Assembly (NCBI RefSeq): GCF_020905295.1
Contig: NZ_JAJJMM010000001.1
Coordinates: 4,154,001-4,218,000, forward strand
Length of the DNA: 64,000 nt
Origin: Flavobacterium piscisymbiosum
GTDB lineage: Bacteria > Bacteroidota > Bacteroidia > Flavobacteriales > Flavobacteriaceae
Direction of reading: 5' to 3'
The translations under genes were made by a program, and so were the position numbers. The notes under the pieces are model-generated. The model had not been told where the DNA came from and made no database searches. It saw nothing but the letters and a program-made list of their open reading frames with translations. Shown here in pieces: positions 45,904 through 53,888 of the stretch. Within the stretch, counting starts at the first letter, position 1; every line of letters starts with the position of its first letter.

Positions 45904-46953
45904 ATGAAAAAAATAATATTGATAATTGCATTAATAACAATAAACATGACAAATGCACAATCTATTCAAAAAAAGTATGAGCAAAATGCTTTTACACTGG
46001 TATACGACGGCGCAATAACCAAGAACGAAAAAGGAAAAGTAAACATTCATCCGGTTTCTTACAAAGTAGATGGGATTGATATTGCAGCTAATGTATATAC
46101 ACCGGCAAATTACGATGCTTCAAAAAAATATCCAGTAGTTGTTGTCGCTCATCCTAACGGTGGTATAAAGGAACAAACAGCCGGGCTTTATGCGCAGCGT
46201 TTAGCAGAATCAGGTTACATAACCATTACTGCCGATGCAGCCTATCAGGGAGCAAGCGGAGGAGAGCCTCGTCATACGGATAAACCTGCCAGCCGTATAG
46301 AAGATATTCATGGAATGGCCGATTTTATTACACAATACGCGGGAGTTGATGCAAATCGTTTGGGTGTTTTAGGTATTTGCGGTGGCGGCGGATATACTTT
46401 GAAAGCAGTACAATCAGACAAACGCTTTAAAGCAGTTGCAACTTTGAGTATGTTTAATTCAGGAGAAGTAAGACGCAATGGTTTTCAGAATTCTCAATTG
46501 GCAACTATTCAGGAGCGCCTCAAAAAAGCATCAGAAGCCCGCGCACAGGAAGCTGCAGGAGGGAAAATGATTTATGCAGGTGTAGCAAGTATTACAGATG
46601 AAGAAATTGCTAAAACTACAACCGATTTATACCGTGAAGGATATGAGTATTATTACAGAACCTATGCGCATCCAAATTCAACTTTTCTATACACAATGAG
46701 TAGTTTACTGGATTTAATGACATGGGATGCTGCCACCAATATGGATTTGATTAATCAGCCTCTTTTAATGATAGCAGGTGGTAAGGCTGATACAAAATAT
46801 TTGACCGATGAAGCATTTCCTAAAGCAGTAAATGCAAAGAGTAAAGAGCTATTTGTAATTGAGGGAGCAACTCATATTCAAACGTATTGGAAACCAGAAT
46901 ATGTATCACAGATTGTAACCAAATTAAAGGAATTTTACCAAAGTAATCTTTAA
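45904..46953 (+). CDS. Exported alpha/beta hydrolase, dienelactone-hydrolase-like
   Basis: This 349-residue hydrolase has a Sec signal (ILIIALITINMTNAQ). The nucleophile elbow GICGGGG carries Cys, as in dienelactone hydrolase, and the candidate catalytic His is in EGATHIQTYWK. It is a paralogue of the enzyme at 16514-17560. In the operon it follows the carboxymuconolactone decarboxylase-like gene directly, a pairing reminiscent of aromatic ring-cleavage pathways, though both products are exported here. Confidence 0.83.
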   Translation: MKKIILIIALITINMTNAQSIQKKYEQNAFTLVYDGAITKNEKGKVNIHPVSYKVDGIDIAANVYTPANYDASKKYPVVVVAHPNGGIKEQTAGLYAQRLAESGYITITADAAYQGASGGEPRHTDKPASRIEDIHGMADFITQYAGVDANRLGVLGICGGGGYTLKAVQSDKRFKAVATLSMFNSGEVRRNGFQNSQLATIQERLKKASEARAQEAAGGKMIYAGVASITDEEIAKTTTDLYREGYEYYYRTYAHPNSTFLYTMSSLLDLMTWDAATNMDLINQPLLMIAGGKADTKYLTDEAFPKAVNAKSKELFVIEGATHIQTYWKPEYVSQIVTKLKEFYQSNL

Positions 46954-47015
46954 GATCAAGAATTGGATTGTTGTTGACTACTATCAAGCATTAGAAATCA
47001 AAAAAACAGAAATTA

Positions 47016-47513
47016 ATGAAGAAAATGAATTTTAAGAAGAGTCTAAAAATACTTATTATATTCTGCATTACAGTGGGTGCTATATCTTGTAATAATAAGA
47101 AAGATCAACTAGATAATAATACTCCAACTCCAAATGAAATTTTTTCAAAGGGAGAAAAAGTTACTAATACTAATTTTACAGGAAACGTCTGGCTGAATAA
47201 TCTGGCTCAAGCTGATAGTATTAATCAGAACGCCGTAGGCAGTGTAACATTTGAACCAGGTGCAAGAACTAAATGGCACAGTCATCCTGCCGGACAGATT
47301 ATATTGGCTCTTGAAGGAGTTGGGTATTATCAGGAAAAAGGAAGTCCAAAAATTATTGTTAACAAAGGAGACGTTATTAAATGTCCCGCTGATATTCAGC
47401 ATTGGCACGGAGCAAGTAAAGACACCAAATTTGTTCAGGTTGCAATAACAGGAAGAGAAAAAGGGGAAACAATTTGGCTGGAAAAAGTGAGTGACACCGA
47501 GTATAGTAAATAA
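47016..47513 (+). CDS. Cupin-domain lipoprotein
   Basis: This 165-residue protein has a lipoprotein signal (IFCITVGAISCNNKKDQ) and one cupin barrel. Motif 1 reads TKWHSHPAGQIILALEGVGY (core WHSHPAGQIILALEGVG) and motif 2 IKCPADIQHWHGA, so the metal-binding His set is present. It could be a dioxygenase, isomerase or binding protein in the periplasm. It is the last gene of the aldo-keto reductase operon, 62 bp behind the hydrolase. Confidence 0.83.
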   Translation: MKKMNFKKSLKILIIFCITVGAISCNNKKDQLDNNTPTPNEIFSKGEKVTNTNFTGNVWLNNLAQADSINQNAVGSVTFEPGARTKWHSHPAGQIILALEGVGYYQEKGSPKIIVNKGDVIKCPADIQHWHGASKDTKFVQVAITGREKGETIWLEKVSDTEYSK

Positions 47514-47575
47514 AAAAATTAAAGGTATTTATAGTGTTTATTAATATTTATTTGATTGGCTCTCTTTTTCTTTAC

Positions 47576-47728
47576 TTAAAAATTTCGCACAACTACAGTA
47601 GCCATATCGGTTAGAAATTTTAAGATTTCACCTGCCTCATCAACACTAACATTCATTCCTTCATCTTTAAGCATTTTTTGTGCTGCTTGAGGTGTTATTT
47701 TGCCTTTATATTTTTCTTCACATTCCAT
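47576..47728 (-). CDS. Small conserved-type protein (50 residues)
   Basis: A 50-residue frame, starting MECEEKYKGKITPQ and ending ATVVVRNF, has balanced codon use and an acidic-helical character with the pattern TPQAAQKMLKDEGMNV followed by DEAGEILKFLTDMA. Short proteins of this kind are frequent next to mobile or accessory regions of Bacteroidetes, from my memory and not checked. It lies between the cupin gene and a tRNA-fragment and repeat region. No function is known. Confidence 0.6.
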   Translation of the reverse strand: MECEEKYKGKITPQAAQKMLKDEGMNVSVDEAGEILKFLTDMATVVVRNF

Positions 47729-47795
47729 TAGCTAAAATTTTATTAAGATAAAGATAATAATTTTAATAGAAAGTTGGTTTGTAGTTAATTATGCT

Positions 47796-47811
47796 TGGTT
47801 TGAATCCAGTC
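47796..47811 (+). repeat. tRNA T-arm remnant
   Basis: TGGTTTGAATCCAGTC is identical to the T arm region of tRNA-Arg (minus strand, 6071-6144) and is followed by AGGTTGAC, close to the tRNA's GAGGTCA end. The rest of a tRNA is missing. It may be a leftover attachment site from past integration into a tRNA gene. Confidence 0.55.
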
Positions 47812-47890
47812 AGGTTGACCTTGCTGAATTTACAAACCGCTTATGTCTATAAGTTAAAGTGGGTTAAATTATGTGAAAAAGGCATAAAAA

Positions 47891-47917
47891 AAACGCTAAA
47901 ACTGATGTTTTAACGTT
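47891..47917. terminator. Terminator-like hairpin of repeat copy E
   Basis: AAACGCTAAAAC pairs with GTTTTAACGTTT (one mismatch) across TGAT, flanked by A- and T-runs on both sides. TGACC follows at 47928, as at the other loci of this type. Confidence 0.6.
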
Positions 47918-47927
47918 TTTTTAAGAG

Positions 47928-48061
47928 TGACCCCAAAAGGACAAATCACGCACCATTTTATGGAGGATTTGAAGAGATTGGCTTACTGGAAGTAGAGGCT
48001 GTCTTTCATTGGCTTTATGAATTTGGTTTGGATGTCCCGTTGGGGATTGATGGAATTCGTA
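47928..48061. repeat. Longest copy of the decayed dispersed element
   Basis: The stretch begins with TGACC behind a hairpin. Parts of it recur at 33368-33420, 39565-39630, 24403-24437 and 3-26. Read in one forward frame it gives an open 45-codon stretch with sense-like composition, including VEAVFHWLYEFGLDVPLG, which may be a relic of a coding sequence. With the small gene and the tRNA remnant, it fills the 677-bp gap between the cupin and Ric genes. Confidence 0.6.
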
Positions 48062-48190
48062 TCTAATCTTTAATAGGAGAGCTGCGAATTCTAACCTTAA
48101 GATTTAGTAATTGATTTAGAAGGAATATTATTTTTCAGAATAGTATGTGCAACGATTGTGTGATAAAACTAATAATTTAAAGAACTTTAT

Positions 48191-48907
48191 CTAAGCTTTT
48201 TCAAGTGCTACGGATTTTGGAAATAAAATATTATTCTCAAGATGAATATGCTTGTGCAGGTCACGTTCAAATTCTTTAAGCATTGCAAAAGTTACTTTAT
48301 AAGTATTGCAGGTATCTGCTGGAGCGGTATAATTTTTGGTTAATGCAGCAATTTTTTTAAAGCGTTGTCCTACTGTATCATGTTCTTCTTTAATTAAAAG
48401 CATTTGATTTTCAAGAGTTCCAAAGTGTGCTATCTCTAAAAATAATCCTTTCGCATGCGCCTCATTTATTTTTTTTATAAAAGGAAAAAGGATCTGTTCT
48501 TTTTTTCTCATATTAGCAGAGAGATCTAAGGCAGATTCAGTAAATAAAGTATTAATTTCAAAGAGGTCAGGATATGTTTCACCATGAAGAGTACATAATT
48601 CATTTAATAATTTAAGCAACACGGGTGTTTTTTCAGCCACATATCGATGATGTGTTTTTTCTATATAGTCTGCCAACAGATCCGATGACCATGATTTATA
48701 ATTAAAAGATTGGTTGGCCGAATTATTTGTTGCACGATCAAGCTCCTCAATTAAAAGAGACTCCTCAATGCCTCGTTTTTTGCAGGCTTCTTTTAAGGTA
48801 CGATGACCTTTATAACAAAAATCAATGCTATATTTTGAAAAAATTGCTGCCGTCCTAAAATCATCAGCTGCGATTTCGCCAATTGTGGTTTTGTTTGTTG
48901 TTTTCAT
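48191..48907 (-). CDS. ric: Iron-sulfur cluster repair di-iron protein (Ric/ScdA/YtfE)
   Basis: This 238-residue protein repairs Fe-S clusters damaged by nitric oxide or oxidants. It has the N-terminal DUF542/ScdA_N domain (YSIDFCYKGHRTLKEACKK, core DFCYKGHRTL) and a C-terminal hemerythrin-like four-helix domain with the di-iron His/Glu set (HHRYVAEK, HGETYPDLFE, EEHDTVGQRF, HKHIHLENNILFP). It is cytoplasmic. The gene lies 29 bp behind nadB on the same strand and within an island of NO and N2O reduction genes, which fits a protective role during denitrification. Confidence 0.9.
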   Translation of the reverse strand: MKTTNKTTIGEIAADDFRTAAIFSKYSIDFCYKGHRTLKEACKKRGIEESLLIEELDRATNNSANQSFNYKSWSSDLLADYIEKTHHRYVAEKTPVLLKLLNELCTLHGETYPDLFEINTLFTESALDLSANMRKKEQILFPFIKKINEAHAKGLFLEIAHFGTLENQMLLIKEEHDTVGQRFKKIAALTKNYTAPADTCNTYKVTFAMLKEFERDLHKHIHLENNILFPKSVALEKA

Positions 48908-48936
48908 AGGAAGTTATAAAGACTTAAGGTTATTAA

Positions 48937-50448
48937 TTAGTATGAATGTTCTTTTTCAGGTTGGCATTGTTTAATAATAATTAAGGCCGTCGTTAGCATA
49001 TTTGAGAAATCAATAAATGGAATTGTAATTTCATTTTTATCTATAAGATTTTCTGCTTCATTTTTTAGCATTTTTATTTTTAGCATTGCTAAATGCGTGT
49101 CGTGTTCATCGCTGGCATAAAATGAAGTTATAAGTTTCTGTAGTTCTTTTTTTAAAATTTGGTACGGTTCGTAGTTATTTTTAATATTTACGGTTGAAAA
49201 TTTGGGAAGAAGGATTTTGGAAGAAAAAATAAATGCGGCAATAGTTTTATCAATGTTGTTGGATGCCTGATGAGCAAAAACCAAAGCTTCAAGAAGTGAA
49301 TTAGATGCCAATCTATTTTTCCCATGTAATCCTGTCCGGGCACATTCACCAATGGCATATAAATTTTTGATTGTCGTAACACCGTTGCGGTCTACTTTAA
49401 TACCACCACATTGGTAATGAGCCGCAGGAACAATTGGAACCAGATCTTTTTCCGGATATAAACCTATTGCATTGCAATGGGCGGAAATAGAAGGAAAATG
49501 TTTAAAAAAATCATCTTGATCTAAATGTCTACAATCCAGATATACATGTTTTTTTTGAGTTTCGAGCATTTCGATACTAATAGCACGGGAAACAATATCT
49601 CGGGTAGCTAGTTCACCTCTTAAATCGTATTTAAAAAGAAATCTTTTGTGTTCGTCGTTTATAATATAGGCTCCAAAACCTCTTACAGCTTCTGAAATTA
49701 AGAATAGCGGATTTTTATTCCCGGAAGCTAATGCTGTAGGGTGAAATTGCATGTATTGCATATCTTTGATTTCGACTCCTGCACGAGCCGCCATTGCAAT
49801 TCCGTCACCAGTAGCAATTGCAGGATTGGTTGTGTTTTCAAAGAGTTGTCCGCAGCCACCTGTGCTAAGCACAATAGCTCTGGTACGTATATATTTTATT
49901 GCGTTATTGTTCTTATCATAAAAAAAAGCACCGGTGCAATTCACTTCATTGCGCTTTGTTTCAGTATTTAATTCTATGACCTGATGATTTTCTAAAAGTT
50001 CAATATTTGCTGTTTGAGTGATAATTGAAAGGAGCTTTTTTTCAATTTCTAATCCTGAACTGTCTTTATGATGTAGAATTCGATGTTGTGAATGGCCACC
50101 TTCTAGTCCTAAATCCCATTGGCCTTCCTTATTTTTATCAAATATGGCACCAAGTTCTATTAGTTCTTCTAATCTTTCGGGAGCTTGTTGAATAACCATT
50201 TTAACAATTTCTTCATCACAAAGTCCAGCGCCAGATTTCAGCGTATCTTTTATATGCTGTTCAAAACTATCTTTCAATTGATTGGTGACTACAGCTATTC
50301 CTCCTTGCGCAAGTTGCGTATTGGTGTTGTTAGCCTTTTCTTTTGTCATGATACAAATAGATAAATCGGGGCGTTTTCTTGCCGTTTTAATGGCAAAAAA
50401 TAGTCCTGAAATACCAGAACCTACTATTAGAATGTCAGTCTTAGGCAT
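48937..50448 (-). CDS. nadB: L-aspartate oxidase NadB
   Basis: This 503-residue flavoenzyme oxidises L-aspartate to iminoaspartate, the first step of NAD synthesis, and can use fumarate instead of oxygen. The FAD-binding motif VGSGISGLFFAIKTA, NTQLAQGGIAVV, EAVRGFGAYI, ELATRDIVSRAI, HYQCGGI and HGKNRLASNSLLEALVF are all present. nadA and nadC are not in the window. Its position between ric and the quinol NO reductase is notable, because the partner NadA is an NO-sensitive [4Fe-4S] enzyme. Confidence 0.93.
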   Translation of the reverse strand: MPKTDILIVGSGISGLFFAIKTARKRPDLSICIMTKEKANNTNTQLAQGGIAVVTNQLKDSFEQHIKDTLKSGAGLCDEEIVKMVIQQAPERLEELIELGAIFDKNKEGQWDLGLEGGHSQHRILHHKDSSGLEIEKKLLSIITQTANIELLENHQVIELNTETKRNEVNCTGAFFYDKNNNAIKYIRTRAIVLSTGGCGQLFENTTNPAIATGDGIAMAARAGVEIKDMQYMQFHPTALASGNKNPLFLISEAVRGFGAYIINDEHKRFLFKYDLRGELATRDIVSRAISIEMLETQKKHVYLDCRHLDQDDFFKHFPSISAHCNAIGLYPEKDLVPIVPAAHYQCGGIKVDRNGVTTIKNLYAIGECARTGLHGKNRLASNSLLEALVFAHQASNNIDKTIAAFIFSSKILLPKFSTVNIKNNYEPYQILKKELQKLITSFYASDEHDTHLAMLKIKMLKNEAENLIDKNEITIPFIDFSNMLTTALIIIKQCQPEKEHSY

Positions 50449-50614
50449 ATTTTTAGGTTTAAGAAAGTTTAAGATTTTTATGGGTTTGTGCGTTTCACGC
50501 TTCTCTTATTACATTTATTTTAATCCGCAACATTTGTTTTGTGATGTAGATAAGCTGTTTTAGGTGTATTTATCTTAATAAAGATTTGTTTACCAATTAG
50601 TCTTGTGTGGAAGG

Positions 50615-50672
50615 AGTCGGAATCAGCTTTTTATAAAATACTGCTTTTAAAGACTCGCACACGATTCCGACT
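50615..50672. other. Inverted repeat, possible structured RNA
   Basis: AGTCGGAATC (50615-50624) pairs perfectly with GATTCCGACT (50663-50672) around a 38-nt loop. It is GC-richer than its surroundings. It could be an RNA leader element of nadB on the minus strand, about 170 bp upstream of its start, or a degraded repeat. I recognise no riboswitch class in it. Confidence 0.4.
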
Positions 50673-50940
50673 TCTGTAGCCACAATGAAAACGGTAGTAG
50701 GGGCCCGTTTTAATAAATTAAATAATGACTTATGTCAACCAATATCAAGCTACCTTTAAAATATGAATTCATATTCTTGATGTGCAACATTTTTAGAGGT
50801 TCGGTATTTTTTGAATTTTCAAACATCTAAAGCACTAATAATACCGAGTTTTTTTTGAACATCACTCCTTAAATGTTCGCCAAAGATCATTTTTTATTTT
50901 AAGTACAAAACAAGTTGCTCAAGGCTTTGATTGAAAGAAC

Positions 50941-50968
50941 ATCTGGGAGTATATTCTCCCAGATGTTT
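50941..50968. terminator. Terminator of the NO reductase gene
   Basis: ACATCTGGGAG pairs perfectly with CTCCCAGATGT across TATATT, followed on the minus strand by TTCTTTC. It is 14 bp beyond the qNor stop codon. Confidence 0.85.
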
Positions 50969-50981
50969 CTATTTTAGTTTA

Positions 50982-53216
50982 CTAACTTTTTTTTCTAAGG
51001 GTAAGGTCAAAGACAAACCAGCACAATGCCAATACTCCAAATCCGAAAATAGTATCGCCGATAGCCCTAAGCCATTTCAAGGTTACCATCGCTGGCTGCT
51101 GCATTAGTTCGGCCGAACGTGCATACCACATTCCGTGCTCGATACTTTCTATAGCTTGCCAAATTCCAACAGGAAGAAGACTCAATAAAGCCATAGCCAG
51201 CAATCCAATATTGGTAGACCAGAATATGAATTTCATTGCTTTTTCATTCCATATCTCATGTCTGTACAAACTGCGGAGCACAAATAGCATCAAACCAATT
51301 CCGAGCATTCCATAGACTCCAAATAAGGCAGTATGTCCATGCAAAGGCGTTGTGTTTAAGCCCTGAACGTAATATAAAGCAATAGGCGGATTAATGATAA
51401 AACCAAATACTCCGGCTCCTAAGAAATTCCAGAAAGCAACAGCAATCATAAAATAGATAGGCCATTTATAATCCTTGATCCATTGTGTTGATTTTGAAAG
51501 TTTGTAGTTATGGTAGGCTTCATACCCAATTAAAACCAGAGGCACAATCTCCAAAGCGCTAAAGGTTGCCCCAAGAGCCATCACAGCAGTTGGCGTTCCT
51601 GAGAAATAAAGATGATGAAATGTTCCTAAAATTCCTCCAGACATAAAAATAATAGTAGAGAAAATAACATTCAGCGTTGCTGTTTTTGTTTTTAACAGAC
51701 CTAAACGAACAAATAAGAAAGCAATTACTACAGTAGCAAACACTTCAAAAAAGCCTTCTACCCATAGATGCACAACCCACCATCTCCAATATTCAGCAAT
51801 TGCCAGATTGGTCTGTCTTCCCCACATTAGGCCAGCTGCATAGAAAGTAGCAATAGCGGTACATGAGATTAGGAACATTATGATAAGATTTCTTTCGCCT
51901 GTTTTTTTCTTCAGTACCGGAAGTAAAGGACGAACCATTAATGCCAGCCAAAGAAACAATCCTACAAGAAGGAATATTTGCCAGAATCGACCTAAATCTA
52001 CATATTCGTAACCTTGATGACCAAACCAGAAGTTTTCTACCAAATTAAGTTTCTGCATTACCCCAAACCATTGTCCGGCCATTGAGCCTAATACAATTAG
52101 AATTAAAGCATAGAATAAAAAATCAACACCAAATGTTTGAAATTTTGGGTCTTTCCCTGCAACAGCCGGTGCAATGTATAATCCAGTTGCAAGCCAAGCG
52201 GTTGCTATCCAGAATATAGCCAGTTGAGTATGCCAGGTTCTTGTTACTGCGTAAGGCAGAATCTGATCCAGAGGAATACCAAAGAATCCGTTTCCTTCTA
52301 CACCGTAATGTGCGGTAATGACCCCCATTACAACTTGCAATACAATTAATAGACTTACGACCCAAAGATATTTTTTTATGCGAAACATCGAAGGTGTCAT
52401 TCCTTGTTTTAATAGTGGATCCTGAACTGGTATTTCGAAATGCTCATCTTCACCTGATCGCACATGATAAAAAATTAGAACACCGATGCAAAATAGCAGC
52501 AGTATGATACTAACTCCTGACCATACCAGAAGATCTTTGGTAGCCACATTTCCAACTAATTCATCAGATGGCCAGTTGTGTGTGTATGAAATTTTCTGAT
52601 TTGGCCTTTCTGTTACAGTTGCCCAGGTTGCCCAAAAGAAAAAAGCGTTCATTTTATGCATTCTTTCCGGATCTTTTATAGACATTTTGGGAATTGCATA
52701 ATTATGGCGTAATGTCTCAAATTTGGGATCATCCATAAACAATCCTTCATAATACTTACTCAAATAGGCTATGGCTTCAATCCTGTTTTGAGAAATGGTT
52801 ATGATGCCAGTACTACTGTCGTAGGTATTTCTACGAACATCATTTTGAAGCCTGATTTTCATTGTGGCCTGTTGCTCTTTTGTCAGTTCTGCAAAAGTTT
52901 TTGAATATTCCTTTTCGGACAATTTATCCAAAATAAACACGGCTTCTCTATGCAGCCAGTCTGCAGTCCAGTCTGGGGCTACATAGGCACCATGTCCCCA
53001 AATAGTACCAACTTCCTGTCCACCCATACTTTGCCATACATTCTGCCCATCCTTAATTTCCTCAGCGGTAAAGATTACGGTGTTGTTTGGCCCAACTATT
53101 TCGGTTGGAATAGGAGGTGCTTCCTGATAGATCTCATATCCGTAATATCCTAAGGCAGAAAAAGAGATACTCATCACAAGTGCAAAACCTATCCACAGTT
53201 TTTTTTCCTTGTTCAT
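50982..53216 (-). CDS. norZ: Quinol-dependent nitric oxide reductase (qNor)
   Basis: This 744-residue inner-membrane enzyme reduces two NO to N2O with electrons from quinol. It is the single-subunit qNor type: an N-terminal cytochrome-c-like periplasmic extension without haem (GGQEVGTIWGHGAYVAPDWTADWL, core GSIWGHG-like GTIWGHGAYVAPDW) fused to a NorB-like domain of 12-14 TM segments. Key His and Glu residues for haems and FeB are in RTWHTQLAIFW, HLWVEGFFEVF and GTFHHLYFSG. It lies 38 bp behind the azurin-like gene, forming an operon. Confidence 0.92.
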   Translation of the reverse strand: MNKEKKLWIGFALVMSISFSALGYYGYEIYQEAPPIPTEIVGPNNTVIFTAEEIKDGQNVWQSMGGQEVGTIWGHGAYVAPDWTADWLHREAVFILDKLSEKEYSKTFAELTKEQQATMKIRLQNDVRRNTYDSSTGIITISQNRIEAIAYLSKYYEGLFMDDPKFETLRHNYAIPKMSIKDPERMHKMNAFFFWATWATVTERPNQKISYTHNWPSDELVGNVATKDLLVWSGVSIILLLFCIGVLIFYHVRSGEDEHFEIPVQDPLLKQGMTPSMFRIKKYLWVVSLLIVLQVVMGVITAHYGVEGNGFFGIPLDQILPYAVTRTWHTQLAIFWIATAWLATGLYIAPAVAGKDPKFQTFGVDFLFYALILIVLGSMAGQWFGVMQKLNLVENFWFGHQGYEYVDLGRFWQIFLLVGLFLWLALMVRPLLPVLKKKTGERNLIIMFLISCTAIATFYAAGLMWGRQTNLAIAEYWRWWVVHLWVEGFFEVFATVVIAFLFVRLGLLKTKTATLNVIFSTIIFMSGGILGTFHHLYFSGTPTAVMALGATFSALEIVPLVLIGYEAYHNYKLSKSTQWIKDYKWPIYFMIAVAFWNFLGAGVFGFIINPPIALYYVQGLNTTPLHGHTALFGVYGMLGIGLMLFVLRSLYRHEIWNEKAMKFIFWSTNIGLLAMALLSLLPVGIWQAIESIEHGMWYARSAELMQQPAMVTLKWLRAIGDTIFGFGVLALCWFVFDLTLRKKS

Positions 53217-53253
53217 TATAATGATTTTAGCTTTTTATATTAAAAAAATTGCT

Positions 53254-53778
53254 TTATTCTACAATTAATTTTCCTTTCATCATCGATACATGTCCAGGGA
53301 ATGAGCAGATAAAATCGTAAGTTCCTGGTTCGTCTATTGTAAACTCAATAACATCGCTTTCGCCGCCGCCAATTATTTTTGTATGGGCAATTACTTTTGC
53401 TTTTTCAGATGCAGGTATGTAATCTGTATCTTTTGCATCTACAGCTTTAAGTGTAAAATCAGAAATATCAGTTCCAGGTTTTAGAATTACTAAATTATGT
53501 CCCATTGCGATTTTTTCCATCTTGCCGACATGTTTTAGTGTAAGGGTAATTTTTCCTGCGGGAGCTCTTAATTCAGTTACAGAATATTGCATTTGATCAT
53601 TGCTCTCAATCTGAAGATCATTTGTAGCGACTGGGGTTTCGATCGGACTTTCTTCGTAAGGTTCCTCAGTTGTGGGTGTTGCAACTGGTTCTATGTCTTT
53701 TGAATCTTTTTTTCCGCATGAGAATAAACTGAAAATTGCAAAGGCTGCTACGAGGGTAATCTTGAAAGACTTTTTCAT
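53254..53778 (-). CDS. Azurin/plastocyanin-like cupredoxin lipoprotein
   Basis: This 174-residue protein has a lipoprotein signal (LVAAFAIFSLFSCGKKDSK) and a C-terminal azurin-type blue-copper domain. The copper ligands are readable: His in KIAMGHNLVI, then Cys158 in FICSFPGH, His163 and Met166/167. It probably carries electrons in the periplasm, perhaps to nitrogen-oxide reductases. It heads the azurin-qNor operon. A perfect 20-bp palindrome of the Crp/Fnr type lies 65 bp upstream of its start. Confidence 0.9.
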   Translation of the reverse strand: MKKSFKITLVAAFAIFSLFSCGKKDSKDIEPVATPTTEEPYEESPIETPVATNDLQIESNDQMQYSVTELRAPAGKITLTLKHVGKMEKIAMGHNLVILKPGTDISDFTLKAVDAKDTDYIPASEKAKVIAHTKIIGGGESDVIEFTIDEPGTYDFICSFPGHVSMMKGKLIVE

Positions 53779-53816
53779 TGTTTTTGGTATTTAAATGTTA
53801 TTAAATTTTATTACTG

Positions 53817-53824
53817 TAAAAGTA
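53817..53824 (-). promoter_or_regulatory. -7-like element of the azurin-qNor operon
   Basis: The minus strand reads TACTTTTA, five of six conserved positions of TAnnTTTG. Its last base is 36.5 bp from the centre of the palindrome at 53844-53863. Confidence 0.5.
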
Positions 53825-53843
53825 TGGCTATCGTTTTTTTTGG

Positions 53844-53863
53844 TTTATGATTCTAATCATAAA
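53844..53863. promoter_or_regulatory. Crp/Fnr-type palindrome in front of azurin-qNor
   Basis: TTTATGATTCTAATCATAAA is a perfect 8-4-8 palindrome with half-site TATGA and TCATA separated by six bases. The same half-sites at the same spacing occur at 57298-57313 between the nos and copper-uptake genes. Centre position fits class II activation near -41.5. Confidence 0.75.
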
Positions 53864-53888
53864 GGCGGATTAATTTTTGCTTCCAATC

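Larger units (their letters stand above)
50449..50981. other. Intergenic region between nadB and NO reductase
   Basis: This 533-bp stretch holds the promoter side of nadB and the terminator of qNor. It also has a long-range inverted repeat (50615-50672) and a palindrome AATATGAATTCATATT at 50760-50775. No coding frame longer than about 25 codons with good character is seen. Confidence 0.5.

Noticed and set aside
50726..50737. TGAC-TTAT-GTCA as a Crp/Fnr site for nadB
   Set aside because: It is about 280 bp from the nadB start and no -7-like element lies 36-38 bp from its centre in either direction.
50760..50775. AATATGAATTCATATT as a further site of the nos/qNor regulator
   Set aside because: The half-sites TATGA and TCATA are present but separated by two bases instead of six, and no -7-like box stands at the expected distance.
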